A stretch of 64,000 nt of DNA from Bdellovibrio sp. GT3 (GTDB lineage: Bacteria > Bdellovibrionota > Bdellovibrionia > Bdellovibrionales > Bdellovibrionaceae). Positions 16,069 to 23,632 of this stretch are shown piece after piece. The notes below the pieces were generated by a model that had not been told where the DNA came from, made no database searches, and was given only the letters and a program-made list of their open reading frames with translations. Position numbers and translations under genes: made by a program. Location: positions 1,054,001 to 1,118,000 of the forward strand of contig NZ_JBBNAD010000004.1 in assembly GCF_037996765.1 (NCBI RefSeq). Direction: 5' to 3'. Position 1 is the stretch's first letter, and every line of letters starts with the position of its first letter.

Positions 16069-16259
16069 TGTTTGCCGCCAGCTTCCTTCATTTTTCTGAC
16101 TACGATCTGGATCGTTTCAGAGTCAATCCGGGCTTTTTTCATTAAGGAAACGGCCCGGCCAAAATCATCAGAATCCAGTGCCTCAAAGAAATCATCCAGT
16201 TTACCGATAGCTGCGATTTGCTCTAAAACTTCAGTACCTTCAAAGTCGGCTTCATCCAT
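16065..16259 (-). CDS. Small acidic helical protein
   Basis: The 64-aa product is acidic at its N-terminus, basic at its C-terminus and predicted largely helical. No domain is recognised. GGGGTG a few bases before the ATG and good codon use support it as a real gene. It has no signal peptide. Confidence 0.5.
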   Translation of the reverse strand: MDEADFEGTEVLEQIAAIGKLDDFFEALDSDDFGRAVSLMKKARIDSETIQIVVRKMKEAGGKH

Positions 16260-16306
16260 GATTCACCCCGCATGGAGATTTTAGCGAACAGTGATATAGA
16301 CTGCAA

Positions 16307-16780
16307 TCAGTTTACAGAAAGAAGAATGTGGTTGTTTGCGATCACAATCTGCGTGATAGGATTTACCAATTCAAGATGAACATGGGGTTTCCCCGGGGCA
16401 TGGTTGCCAAGCACGGAATTGTTATCAATGCGAAAACGACGTTTGCCATCGGCACTGACAAAAACGCCGCTGCCGGCTTTGCCAATTTGCTTATAGCCAT
16501 CCCCCATCCATCGCTCCCCCATAGCCAAGGCTTCGGTCTGATTGACAGTGTAGCGACTGGTGATGTTTCCCTGACCTTCAATAGTCTCAATGATCACGGA
16601 ATCGATCAGCTGGTGGTCGATCTTTTCATTCAGGAACAGGGATGAGATTGGGGCGGTCTTTTGCTCAAATACACTCGTACAGGCAAGGTGCGGGGATGCC
16701 GCCGCATCCACAACGGCAAGGACAGTCAGGACAAAGGCGGCAATAAGTGAATTTTTAAACAGTTTACGTGCGAAATCCAT
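16307..16780 (-). CDS. Small exported protein of unknown function
   Basis: The 157-aa product has a long signal peptide (about 28 residues, ending AAASP). The mature part includes a motif with Gly-rich turns (GSGVFVSADGKRRFRI) and HVHLELVNP near the end, which could bind a metal, although no family is recognised. The ribosome-binding site is weak. Confidence 0.6.
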   Translation of the reverse strand: MDFARKLFKNSLIAAFVLTVLAVVDAAASPHLACTSVFEQKTAPISSLFLNEKIDHQLIDSVIIETIEGQGNITSRYTVNQTEALAMGERWMGDGYKQIGKAGSGVFVSADGKRRFRIDNNSVLGNHAPGKPHVHLELVNPITQIVIANNHILLSVN

Positions 16781-16894
16781 CAGGGCAGGTCTTGCGAAAT
16801 CCAGACCGCCTTGAGATCAAATATGAAGGTCCTCAAGGGCTTTCAGGGCTCAAAACTATCGACAGGGGCCGTTTTTCGCGGGCCTACAGGGAAG

Positions 16895-17659
16895 TTATTG
16901 GTAGTGATAAAGCCGTGCCTTGATCTCGGAGATGCGCTCTTCAACAAAGGCCGTGGGATCTGGTTGGGGCACTGGAGCCCCTGAAGTCAATTCCGCCAGG
17001 GCTTGCTCATAGTAAGGTTGCGCTTCAGCGTATTTTCGCAAGTCATAGTAGGTATTGGCGATATTCAGTGCAGGGGCTTTTTTTAAACCAGGATTATGTT
17101 TCGATTTCTCTTCAAGGTCCAAATACAAATCCAGAGATTTATTTAAATCCCCCAGATAATTGTAATATGCGGCCTCTTGAAACTTCTGTTCCTCCTGAGG
17201 ATAGAAGTCCGCGATCATATTTAGAACAACATCTTTGTATTTATCTTTAAGTTCCGGATTTCTAAGTTTGGATCTTAAAAAGGAAATAAGGTTGTCGTTG
17301 GCGCGCGTGTTTCCGGCCGACTTAAAGTCCTGATACATTTTCACAGGGTCATCCGCTAATACACAAGCTTCGCCCTGAAAACATCTTGAAACCAGGCTTT
17401 CAAAGTTACCGGCATTCAACTCCAGCACTTTGTCTTCCGGCTTGGGAGCATCCAAAAGCTTTACCTGATCCGTTCCTGTGGATAGTTGCACGCGATTGAG
17501 CATGTTTTCCGGAATAACCGGAGGCTTCATCTCCCCGACCTCACCTCCAGCCTCAATATCAGTGTCTGTCTTCTTGGGATAGAAAATAACAAACACAACG
17601 ATAAGGATGACTAATACAATCAGGATCGCCAGGGCTTTTTTATTTTTGAATATTTCCAT
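16895..17659 (-). CDS. Inner-membrane-anchored TPR-like protein
   Basis: The 254-aa product has one N-terminal membrane helix (about residues 8-27) followed by a periplasmic helical region. Residues about 150-230 have TPR-like spacing (AAYYNYLGDLNKSLDLYLDLE, then ANTYYDLRKYAEAQPYYEQAL). AAGG lies five bases before the ATG. It is the last gene of a tight four-gene unit with a coiled-coil, a KH protein and an esterase. The likely role is a scaffold. Confidence 0.7.
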   Translation of the reverse strand: MEIFKNKKALAILIVLVILIVVFVIFYPKKTDTDIEAGGEVGEMKPPVIPENMLNRVQLSTGTDQVKLLDAPKPEDKVLELNAGNFESLVSRCFQGEACVLADDPVKMYQDFKSAGNTRANDNLISFLRSKLRNPELKDKYKDVVLNMIADFYPQEEQKFQEAAYYNYLGDLNKSLDLYLDLEEKSKHNPGLKKAPALNIANTYYDLRKYAEAQPYYEQALAELTSGAPVPQPDPTAFVEERISEIKARLYHYQ

Positions 17660-17666
17660 ACAAACC

Positions 17667-18614
17667 TTACTGAAGTTTCTCTAACTGATTTTGTTTTTCC
17701 TGCAACAGTTCACGTATAGATCGAATCACGTCTTCCTGGCCTTGTAAATTTCTTTCAGCCTGTTGCACCTGAGATTGCGCCGACATTTGGGTAAGACGAT
17801 TTTGCCGATAGGAGTACTCCAAACGTTGGATATCCTCGCGCAGGGAGCCAATCTCTTCCTGAATCTCCTCTCGCGCCGCTGAATTATCACTGGCTGCCTG
17901 TCGGGCCTGTTGCTGCATTTGCTGTGACTGCTCCAGGGCTTGCGCTGCCAATTGAAGTTTTTGAACTTTCATGTCCTGCAGAGCCTGTAGCTGTTGCTCA
18001 AGTACCGACTGGATCTCCTGGACTTTTTGATCCCGCAGATTCAGGTAATTGTAATTCGACTTCCAATATTCCAGATCCTCCTGGGTTTTCTTAACCAGGC
18101 CTTCCTGTTGTAAAATGTTTTGATCCATTTGCTCGGAGTAATAGCGCAGGGACACACTCTGTGCACTGAGGGCCTGTTGGATCTCCTGCTGAAGCCCGCC
18201 TTGAGTCATCTGGTCGTTATCAAGGGTTTCATTTAAAGATTGAATTTCCTGGTAGGCCTGACTGACCTGATTTCTATAATTGAGCTCAATGCGATCGGGA
18301 TTACTTCGCTGTCGCAATTGATCAAGGTATTGCTTTTGGGTATCGAGCTTTTGATTCTCCTGCAGGAGCTGCTCAGAAAGGGCCTGCATCTCTTGTTGCA
18401 GCTGAGTCTTTTTAAGTGCATTTTCCGGTGCATTGGCTAGAGACGGATCTGCGACTGCCGCTGTCCGCCTCTTGATTAGTTTTTCGGTATCATCCTTGGA
18501 TTCAGTTACGAGCGCCTGTGTTTTCTTTAGTTCCTTGCCGAACTTGGTAAACCAAATACCAAATCCGACAACAATCAGGACCACCAAAATAAACAACGAG
18601 TTTTTCGTCATCAA
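17667..18614 (-). CDS. Membrane-anchored Gln-rich coiled-coil protein
   Basis: The 315-aa product has an N-terminal membrane helix (about residues 5-22) and is then almost entirely coiled coil, rich in Gln, Leu, Glu and Lys (for example LRQRSNPDRIEL, QQMQQQARQAASD, KQNQLEKLQ at the end). No enzymatic motif is present. It lies seven bases before the TPR-like gene and six bases after the KH gene, and shares the topology of its TPR-like neighbour, so the two may form one envelope complex. Confidence 0.75.
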   Translation of the reverse strand: MMTKNSLFILVVLIVVGFGIWFTKFGKELKKTQALVTESKDDTEKLIKRRTAAVADPSLANAPENALKKTQLQQEMQALSEQLLQENQKLDTQKQYLDQLRQRSNPDRIELNYRNQVSQAYQEIQSLNETLDNDQMTQGGLQQEIQQALSAQSVSLRYYSEQMDQNILQQEGLVKKTQEDLEYWKSNYNYLNLRDQKVQEIQSVLEQQLQALQDMKVQKLQLAAQALEQSQQMQQQARQAASDNSAAREEIQEEIGSLREDIQRLEYSYRQNRLTQMSAQSQVQQAERNLQGQEDVIRSIRELLQEKQNQLEKLQ

Positions 18615-18620
18615 TCCCGC

Positions 18621-18938
18621 CTATACCGGAATCTCCACAATCGAGCGAATTCCGTTTCGAGCTGTCATCGCATGCACCACGGCACGAAGGCCCATGATCG
18701 TTTTACCTTGGGCTCCAATAACCTGTCCCAGGTTGTCCTTGGCGCAATTCACCCGGTACACCGTGGTCTTTGGACCTACATAGGTTGTGACGGTGACGGT
18801 GTCTGGCTGATCCACCAGAAAACGCACCATTTTTTCAATTAAAACGCGAATCTCCTCGCGATATTCATCCGCATTGACGTCATCGCCCTTGATGCGATTT
18901 TCATCCTTGAAACCTTTGTAAGGCTCAAAATCATTCAT
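18621..18938 (-). CDS. KH-domain RNA-binding protein, KhpA-like
   Basis: The 105-aa protein carries a KH domain with the GxxG loop as IGAQGKTI (about residues 71-78) and ends shortly after it. This is the size and layout of KhpA, which binds RNA. Its stop is six bases from the next gene, and its ATG overlaps the upstream esterase stop by four bases. khpA usually sits with rpsP and rimM; here the neighbours are envelope genes, which is unusual. Confidence 0.8.
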   Translation of the reverse strand: MNDFEPYKGFKDENRIKGDDVNADEYREEIRVLIEKMVRFLVDQPDTVTVTTYVGPKTTVYRVNCAKDNLGQVIGAQGKTIMGLRAVVHAMTARNGIRSIVEIPV

Positions 18939-19804
18939 GGTGAAACTCCTCTAATGAAATCAGAAACCCCGTGGCGGTCAAAACTGCAGTGAAAGCCATG
19001 GACCGGAGCTGAGTGCGCCTGGAATCCCAATTTTTGTGCTGTGTTTACGAAAAGCTGTGATCCTTCTTGAAATCCGAAATTATCTCCCCGACCCGTTGAT
19101 ACATAATAAGAAGGTTTCAACATTCCCATCGGGTATCGCTCCGGAAGTTTCAAAGCACTATGAACATCCCAGTCGTTGGCATCGCTGATGTACTGTCTGG
19201 AAATTCCAATCAAAGAATCCACCAGCAGAGTTTCCGCCCGGGTGCGCTTGATATAATCACGGATTTCCTGAGGGGCGGAATAAGGGCCTACAACTGTGAC
19301 GGCAGGACAAAGTAAAACGACCCGCTCAAAATAACCCGGAAGTCGCAGGCTGGCCTGGACCGCATTAAAGCCACCCATGGATTGACCGATCAACATTCTC
19401 CGGCCTTGGCGAAGTCCGCCCAGCTGATCCTCTAAATAGGGTAAAATCTGATCGCGAAATAGTGATAAATACTGGTGCTTTTGATTTTCAACCATCATCC
19501 ACACGCGACCAAAGGATATCGTAACCACCGTGGGTTCGTAACCATCGCTCATCCATTTGCGCGCAATGGATCTGGTGTCATTCTTATTGAACCAGGATTT
19601 TTCTGTCGCAGAAATGCCGTGAAAGAAATAGACGATGTCCTGATTGCGACTGCGATCAACATTGTTAACACAAAATTTCACATTGGTGCCGCTGAATACT
19701 TTAGAAGAGCAATGGGCTTCCAGGACACCCGCAAATGATGTCCTTAGGGAAAATAGCGAAAACAACGCCACAATTAGCGCAAGTCCTCTCACGGTTGCCT
19801 CCAT
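18935..19804 (-). CDS. Exported alpha/beta-hydrolase, putative esterase
   Basis: A signal peptide (about 25 residues, ending TSFAG) precedes an alpha/beta-hydrolase domain. The nucleophile elbow is GQSMGGFNA. The likely catalytic His is in PVHGFHCSF near the C-terminus, and the oxyanion region is YFFHGISAT. The pattern resembles the esterase D family, which cleaves carboxylic esters. It heads the operon with the KH protein (ATGA overlap), coiled-coil and TPR-like genes. Substrate unknown. Confidence 0.82.
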   Translation of the reverse strand: MEATVRGLALIVALFSLFSLRTSFAGVLEAHCSSKVFSGTNVKFCVNNVDRSRNQDIVYFFHGISATEKSWFNKNDTRSIARKWMSDGYEPTVVTISFGRVWMMVENQKHQYLSLFRDQILPYLEDQLGGLRQGRRMLIGQSMGGFNAVQASLRLPGYFERVVLLCPAVTVVGPYSAPQEIRDYIKRTRAETLLVDSLIGISRQYISDANDWDVHSALKLPERYPMGMLKPSYYVSTGRGDNFGFQEGSQLFVNTAQKLGFQAHSAPVHGFHCSFDRHGVSDFIRGVSP

Positions 19805-19836
19805 TTCGGATAGGCTCCTCTATGAGAATCTTGAAA

Positions 19837-20235
19837 TCAATTTGCAATGTCGAAATCTTCACGAACTCTGTGTTTAGACACGAGAGTTTGCTCACCCGTA
19901 TTCAGGCAACGCAGATAAAAATGATTGTACCCAGTGTTGGTGATCACAAAACGACTTGGGTTCTTTGGTGAAATCTTTTTCGCAAGGACAGACCCCACAT
20001 CCAGAGTCTCGTACTTCTTCAGCAGCTTTTGCGAAACATGCGAGCGATAGATATGTAACGCCACCGCTGAAGCTAAAAACGCAAATGCTGTTGATCCACA
20101 TACGGCCCAATGAAATTTTCTTTCCAGCAATAAAGTAAAAGAAACCGGAGCCAGAACCGAGACCAAAACGATAGCTCCAGTCAGGCGGCGTTCCTGTTTT
20201 TGATACTTTTTAAATTCGTCGGAAAATGAAGACAT
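19837..20235 (-). CDS. Small membrane protein with two helices
   Basis: The product (132 aa) has two membrane helices (about residues 20-37 and 42-60) and a soluble C-terminal tail. No family recognised. I chose the ATG at 20235, with GAGAGGG seven bases upstream, instead of the TTG six bases earlier. Confidence 0.6.
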   Translation of the reverse strand: MSSFSDEFKKYQKQERRLTGAIVLVSVLAPVSFTLLLERKFHWAVCGSTAFAFLASAVALHIYRSHVSQKLLKKYETLDVGSVLAKKISPKNPSRFVITNTGYNHFYLRCLNTGEQTLVSKHRVREDFDIAN

Positions 20236-20400
20236 CGGCAAACCCTCTCGATGGGAGACTCCTATAAAACCACGAAAGGTTAATGAACATCGAGTCCAGA
20301 ATTGGTTAAAGTTTTGTTGAAGAAATGTTTTGCCGCTGCGTTTCCGTTACTGACAGCTTCTTTGCGCTGATGTTTGCTTAAGGAACTCAGTGAGGTTTTT

Positions 20401-21102
20401 ATGCAACTTTTGCTTTCGCTCCTATTTGCGACCCCGGTTTTTGCTTCCAACCATATTCAGGATAGTCAAACCTGCCCGGATCTGGTTGAGCGCGGTGGAT
20501 CCATCCAAGTCCAGGTTCGTCCTACAGATAAAGGCAATTGTTTCCTTTCTGTTGGCAACTACAAACTAAACACAATGTTTTATCGTAATTACCTTTTTGC
20601 AGCCGATGGCAACCTAATGGTTTTCAATTCCTTCGGATCCGGTCCCATTTCTGAAACGACAGGGGCTCGTGAGTTTTATTTCTTCCCACGTCGTTCCAAG
20701 TACCCGACATTCACATGGAATGAGGAGCAACGTCAGCTTGTGGTGACCTCCACAACGGGTGATGAATATTACTTCGACTATGAAACAGCTGAATTGAAGG
20801 GATCAAATAAGGCCGTCACTCAAGTCGCAGCCGAAATTTCAAAAACCAATGGCGGTGGCGTTGAAATCAAAAAATACAAAGGTCTGGTCTTCGATGCCGG
20901 TTTTAAAATGGGTGCAGCACCTACCAGCAACCCAAAAGCAAAGGGCACCTTCACTGATGAAACTGGCAGAACCTGCTCAATCAATATTGGCGATATCTTT
21001 AGTTATACTGAAGATATGGATCCTTACGTGAAGTACACCGATAAGAATCTGGCAAAGTTTTTAAAGAGCAAATGCTCGAAATTAAAATTCCCGACACTTT
21101 AA
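20401..21102 (+). CDS. Exported protein of unknown function
   Basis: GTGAGG lies five bases before the ATG at 20401, which opens directly into a signal peptide (ending PVFAS). An upstream in-frame start at 20374 would put a spurious extension before it. The mature protein (about 215 aa) has conserved-looking aromatic and Gly residues and four or more cysteines (QTCPD, GNCFL, RTCSI, KSKCSKL). No domain is recognised. A strong terminator follows. Confidence 0.7.
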   Translation: MQLLLSLLFATPVFASNHIQDSQTCPDLVERGGSIQVQVRPTDKGNCFLSVGNYKLNTMFYRNYLFAADGNLMVFNSFGSGPISETTGAREFYFFPRRSKYPTFTWNEEQRQLVVTSTTGDEYYFDYETAELKGSNKAVTQVAAEISKTNGGGVEIKKYKGLVFDAGFKMGAAPTSNPKAKGTFTDETGRTCSINIGDIFSYTEDMDPYVKYTDKNLAKFLKSKCSKLKFPTL

Positions 21103-21111
21103 AAAATCAGA

Positions 21112-21149
21112 ATCAGAAGGGGAGTCTAACCACTCCCCTTCTGATTTTT
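21112..21149 (+). terminator. Strong Rho-independent terminator
   Basis: ATCAGAAGGGGAGT pairs perfectly with ACTCCCCTTCTGAT around a 6-nt loop, followed by TTTTTC. It ends the transcript of the exported-protein gene at 20401-21102. Confidence 0.85.
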
Positions 21150-21277
21150 CTGGACTCCCCTGCATAAATTAGGACCAAATCTTCATGTGGTTTCTTAAGA
21201 CCCAGACCACACCTCAAGTAACTTCGAAGGTTCTTTTGACAGTAAAAACCTATAGGTTTGAAATTGCAGGAGGTTTT

Positions 21278-21910
21278 GTGCGCGCATTTCATTGGATTAC
21301 CAGCATGTTGTTATTAAGTTCATGTACGACGATGACGAATCAAATTCCTGAGATGACCTACACGGATCAGATCTACACCCCAGCCTCTTTCATTCCACAT
21401 ACGGGCGATGGGCCATTTAAAAACTATCTGGCATTCAACCTAAGCCATGACGGCTACAAGCCGATCCTGGAACAACTGGAAGGCCTGTTAAAAACAACCC
21501 TAAAAAGTCGCGGCGAATCCCACATCACGGTTGTAACGCCGGTTGAATTCGACAAAGTTCTTAGTCGCCGTCTGAAAATGCAGGATATCCATGCCCTTGC
21601 TGAAAGCATGCAGCTGCAAAAAAGCCCTTACCATCCCCTGTGTCTGGGGCAAGGTCGCATGAATCTGAATGGAAAAGAGGAAAGCACGTATTTCGTGGTG
21701 GTGGAGTCTGAAGCCCTTTTCAAGATCCGCAAAGCGATTGAGGAGCTTTATATCCGTAAAGGTGGGAAATCTGGTGAATTTAAAGCGGAATTGTTTTTCC
21801 CGCACGTGACCTTGGGGTATACTGAGCGCGACTTACACTATGAAGATGGCGTTATTAAAGATGCTGCCAGCTGCGTATACAAAATGGAGCCCGGTCCCCG
21901 TTCTAAATGA
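21278..21910 (+). CDS. Lipoprotein with 2H phosphoesterase-like domain
   Basis: I chose the GTG at 21278 because AGGAGG lies four bases upstream and it opens into a lipoprotein signal (MLLLSSC, Cys16). The same frame is open 93 bases further upstream. The mature domain carries two HxT motifs, His82-Ile-Thr84 (SHITVV) and His176-Val-Thr178 (PHVTLG), about 94 residues apart. That is the signature of the 2H phosphoesterase superfamily, which opens 2',3'-cyclic or 1'',2''-cyclic phosphates. A lipid-anchored version is unusual. Its stop overlaps the RNA methyltransferase start by four bases (ATGA). Confidence 0.7.
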   Translation: MRAFHWITSMLLLSSCTTMTNQIPEMTYTDQIYTPASFIPHTGDGPFKNYLAFNLSHDGYKPILEQLEGLLKTTLKSRGESHITVVTPVEFDKVLSRRLKMQDIHALAESMQLQKSPYHPLCLGQGRMNLNGKEESTYFVVVESEALFKIRKAIEELYIRKGGKSGEFKAELFFPHVTLGYTERDLHYEDGVIKDAASCVYKMEPGPRSK

Positions 21911-23049
21911 TTTCAACTGACCCACAAACTCTAATCCCATGCCCCTATGAAAAGACCTGCTCTGGTTGCCAGTTGCTGGATATTCCCTATGGTGATCAGA
22001 TAAAGAAAAAAACCAGTGAACTGAGTCAGCTTTTAAAAGAGCACGGCATCCATACACCTTCCCAGATCGACTTTCTGTCGGCCGGTGCCGCTTACTTACG
22101 GGACCGCCTGGATTTCAGCCTTCAAGAGGGCCGCCTGGGTCTTTATGGCAAAAACTCCCGGGAGATCGTGGATATTGAAGTGTGCGCACAGCTTTCGCCA
22201 GAACTTCAAAAATGGTACACAGAGTTTCGCAAAATCAAATGGCCCTTTACCAAGGGATCCATCCGCCTGCGCGTCGGCCCTGATGGCAAACGAGGTGCGT
22301 GGCTGGATTTTGCCAATATCGACATCAAAGCTCTTTTGGACGAGCAGTCGATTCTTAAATCATTACTAGAACAGGCCTTTGTTGAAATCGGTCAGCGTCG
22401 CAAAGTTCCCGTGTGGACCGGCAATGAGTTTAAACTTAAAGATCCCGAGCTAAATACTTGGTTTACGACGTGGATTCAGGATGCTCCAGTGCCTCTTTAC
22501 TGCCACATCGCAAGTTTCACCCAGCCAAGCCTTAAAGCAAACACGCTGATTGCTGATAAGATCTCCACATGGGTGGGGCAATATCCCGATGCCAGAATCA
22601 TTGAATTCGGCTCCGGCATTGGCAATCTGACGATACCAGCACTTGCAACGGCGAAATCTGTTTTGGCTTGTGAAATCGATGCACTTTCTTTGGAGGGGCT
22701 TGAGAAAACAGTTCTTATGTTACCTTCCAATTTGAAAGATCAAGCTGCGAAATTAACAATCTATCGTGGTGATTTTCAAAAGAAGATCCTGCAGGATTTC
22801 TCTCAGTTCGATGGAGTCTTGGCAAATCCACCCCGTTCGGGCTTGATGGGATTTTTAAACCCTTTGGAATCATTGCAGCCGCAGCAAAGGCCGCCGTTTT
22901 TTATCTACATGTCATGCTTTCCAGAGTCGATGGCGAAGGACATGCAACGCCTGCAGTCTTATGGATATGAATTAACGGAAATAGCGATCCTGGATCAATT
23001 CCCACAGACCAACCACTACGAGGTCTTAGGTTTACTTCAAAGAAAATAG
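21907..23049 (+). CDS. RNA (uracil-5-)-methyltransferase, TrmA/RumA family
   Basis: The 380-aa enzyme should methylate C5 of a uridine in rRNA or tRNA with S-adenosylmethionine. The N-terminus has a possible iron-sulfur Cys cluster (CPYEKTCSGC). The SAM-binding motif is IIEFGSGIGNLTIP. ANPPRSGL is the conserved motif IV, and MSCFP holds the catalytic Cys near the C-terminus. Which uridine is modified cannot be read from sequence. The last 18 bases overlap the convergent RDD gene. Confidence 0.87.
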   Translation: MISTDPQTLIPCPYEKTCSGCQLLDIPYGDQIKKKTSELSQLLKEHGIHTPSQIDFLSAGAAYLRDRLDFSLQEGRLGLYGKNSREIVDIEVCAQLSPELQKWYTEFRKIKWPFTKGSIRLRVGPDGKRGAWLDFANIDIKALLDEQSILKSLLEQAFVEIGQRRKVPVWTGNEFKLKDPELNTWFTTWIQDAPVPLYCHIASFTQPSLKANTLIADKISTWVGQYPDARIIEFGSGIGNLTIPALATAKSVLACEIDALSLEGLEKTVLMLPSNLKDQAAKLTIYRGDFQKKILQDFSQFDGVLANPPRSGLMGFLNPLESLQPQQRPPFFIYMSCFPESMAKDMQRLQSYGYELTEIAILDQFPQTNHYEVLGLLQRK

Positions 23050-23625
23050 GCGAAGCCCGCAAAGCTTACCCGGCAGATCGCCACCCAGAATCAATGACAA
23101 GGCCGGCAAGACTACAACACCCGTAAGCACAATTAAAGACGTGCGCACAAAGACCCGCAGAATGTAGCGGGATTCCAAGCGTTCATGGGGCTGACCCAAT
23201 CGGATATTACAAGCCCATTCCCCAATGCTGGAACCCATGAAGGCCCGCATGGAGATCAGATAAAGTCCGCTACTTAAGGCGAAGATTTCAGCGATAAGTA
23301 AAAATTGAGAATCAGAATGAAAGAGCAGCTTTAACACCGATCCCGCAGAGGTTTTCATCAACAATGAAAACACAATCAGGAAAGCGCAGCTGATAGCAAT
23401 TAAAACCAGGAAATCCACAAATGAAGCCAGCAGTGACCACAAAGCCAGGCGATACCCTTTGCGCTTGCGTGAGGGCCCACCTTGAAATCCCGTGCCGACA
23501 AAACCCAAATCCTTGGAGGACTTAAAAACGTCTTTCGACGGACCCCTTAAAGGCACAGGGGCTTCTCGTTTCCGAGGAGCCCGCTGTGGATTTTCTTGTT
23601 TGTCGATTTCGTGATTAAAAGTCAT
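23032..23625 (-). CDS. RDD-family membrane protein
   Basis: The 197-aa product has a basic, Pro-rich cytoplasmic N-terminus (about 60 residues) and then a RDD domain beginning RLALWSLLASFVDFLVL, with the conserved Arg and Asp. At least three membrane helices follow (about 64-92, 104-122 and 155-180). RDD proteins are often transporters or membrane factors of unknown role. It lies seven bases after the stop of the large exported-protein gene. Confidence 0.75.
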   Translation of the reverse strand: MTFNHEIDKQENPQRAPRKREAPVPLRGPSKDVFKSSKDLGFVGTGFQGGPSRKRKGYRLALWSLLASFVDFLVLIAISCAFLIVFSLLMKTSAGSVLKLLFHSDSQFLLIAEIFALSSGLYLISMRAFMGSSIGEWACNIRLGQPHERLESRYILRVFVRTSLIVLTGVVVLPALSLILGGDLPGKLCGLRLFSLK

Positions 23626-23632
23626 GTGACTT

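Noticed and set aside
16835-16894. Possible terminator after the TPR-like gene
   Set aside because: Only weak, imperfect GGCC-type pairing with no T-run on the minus strand.
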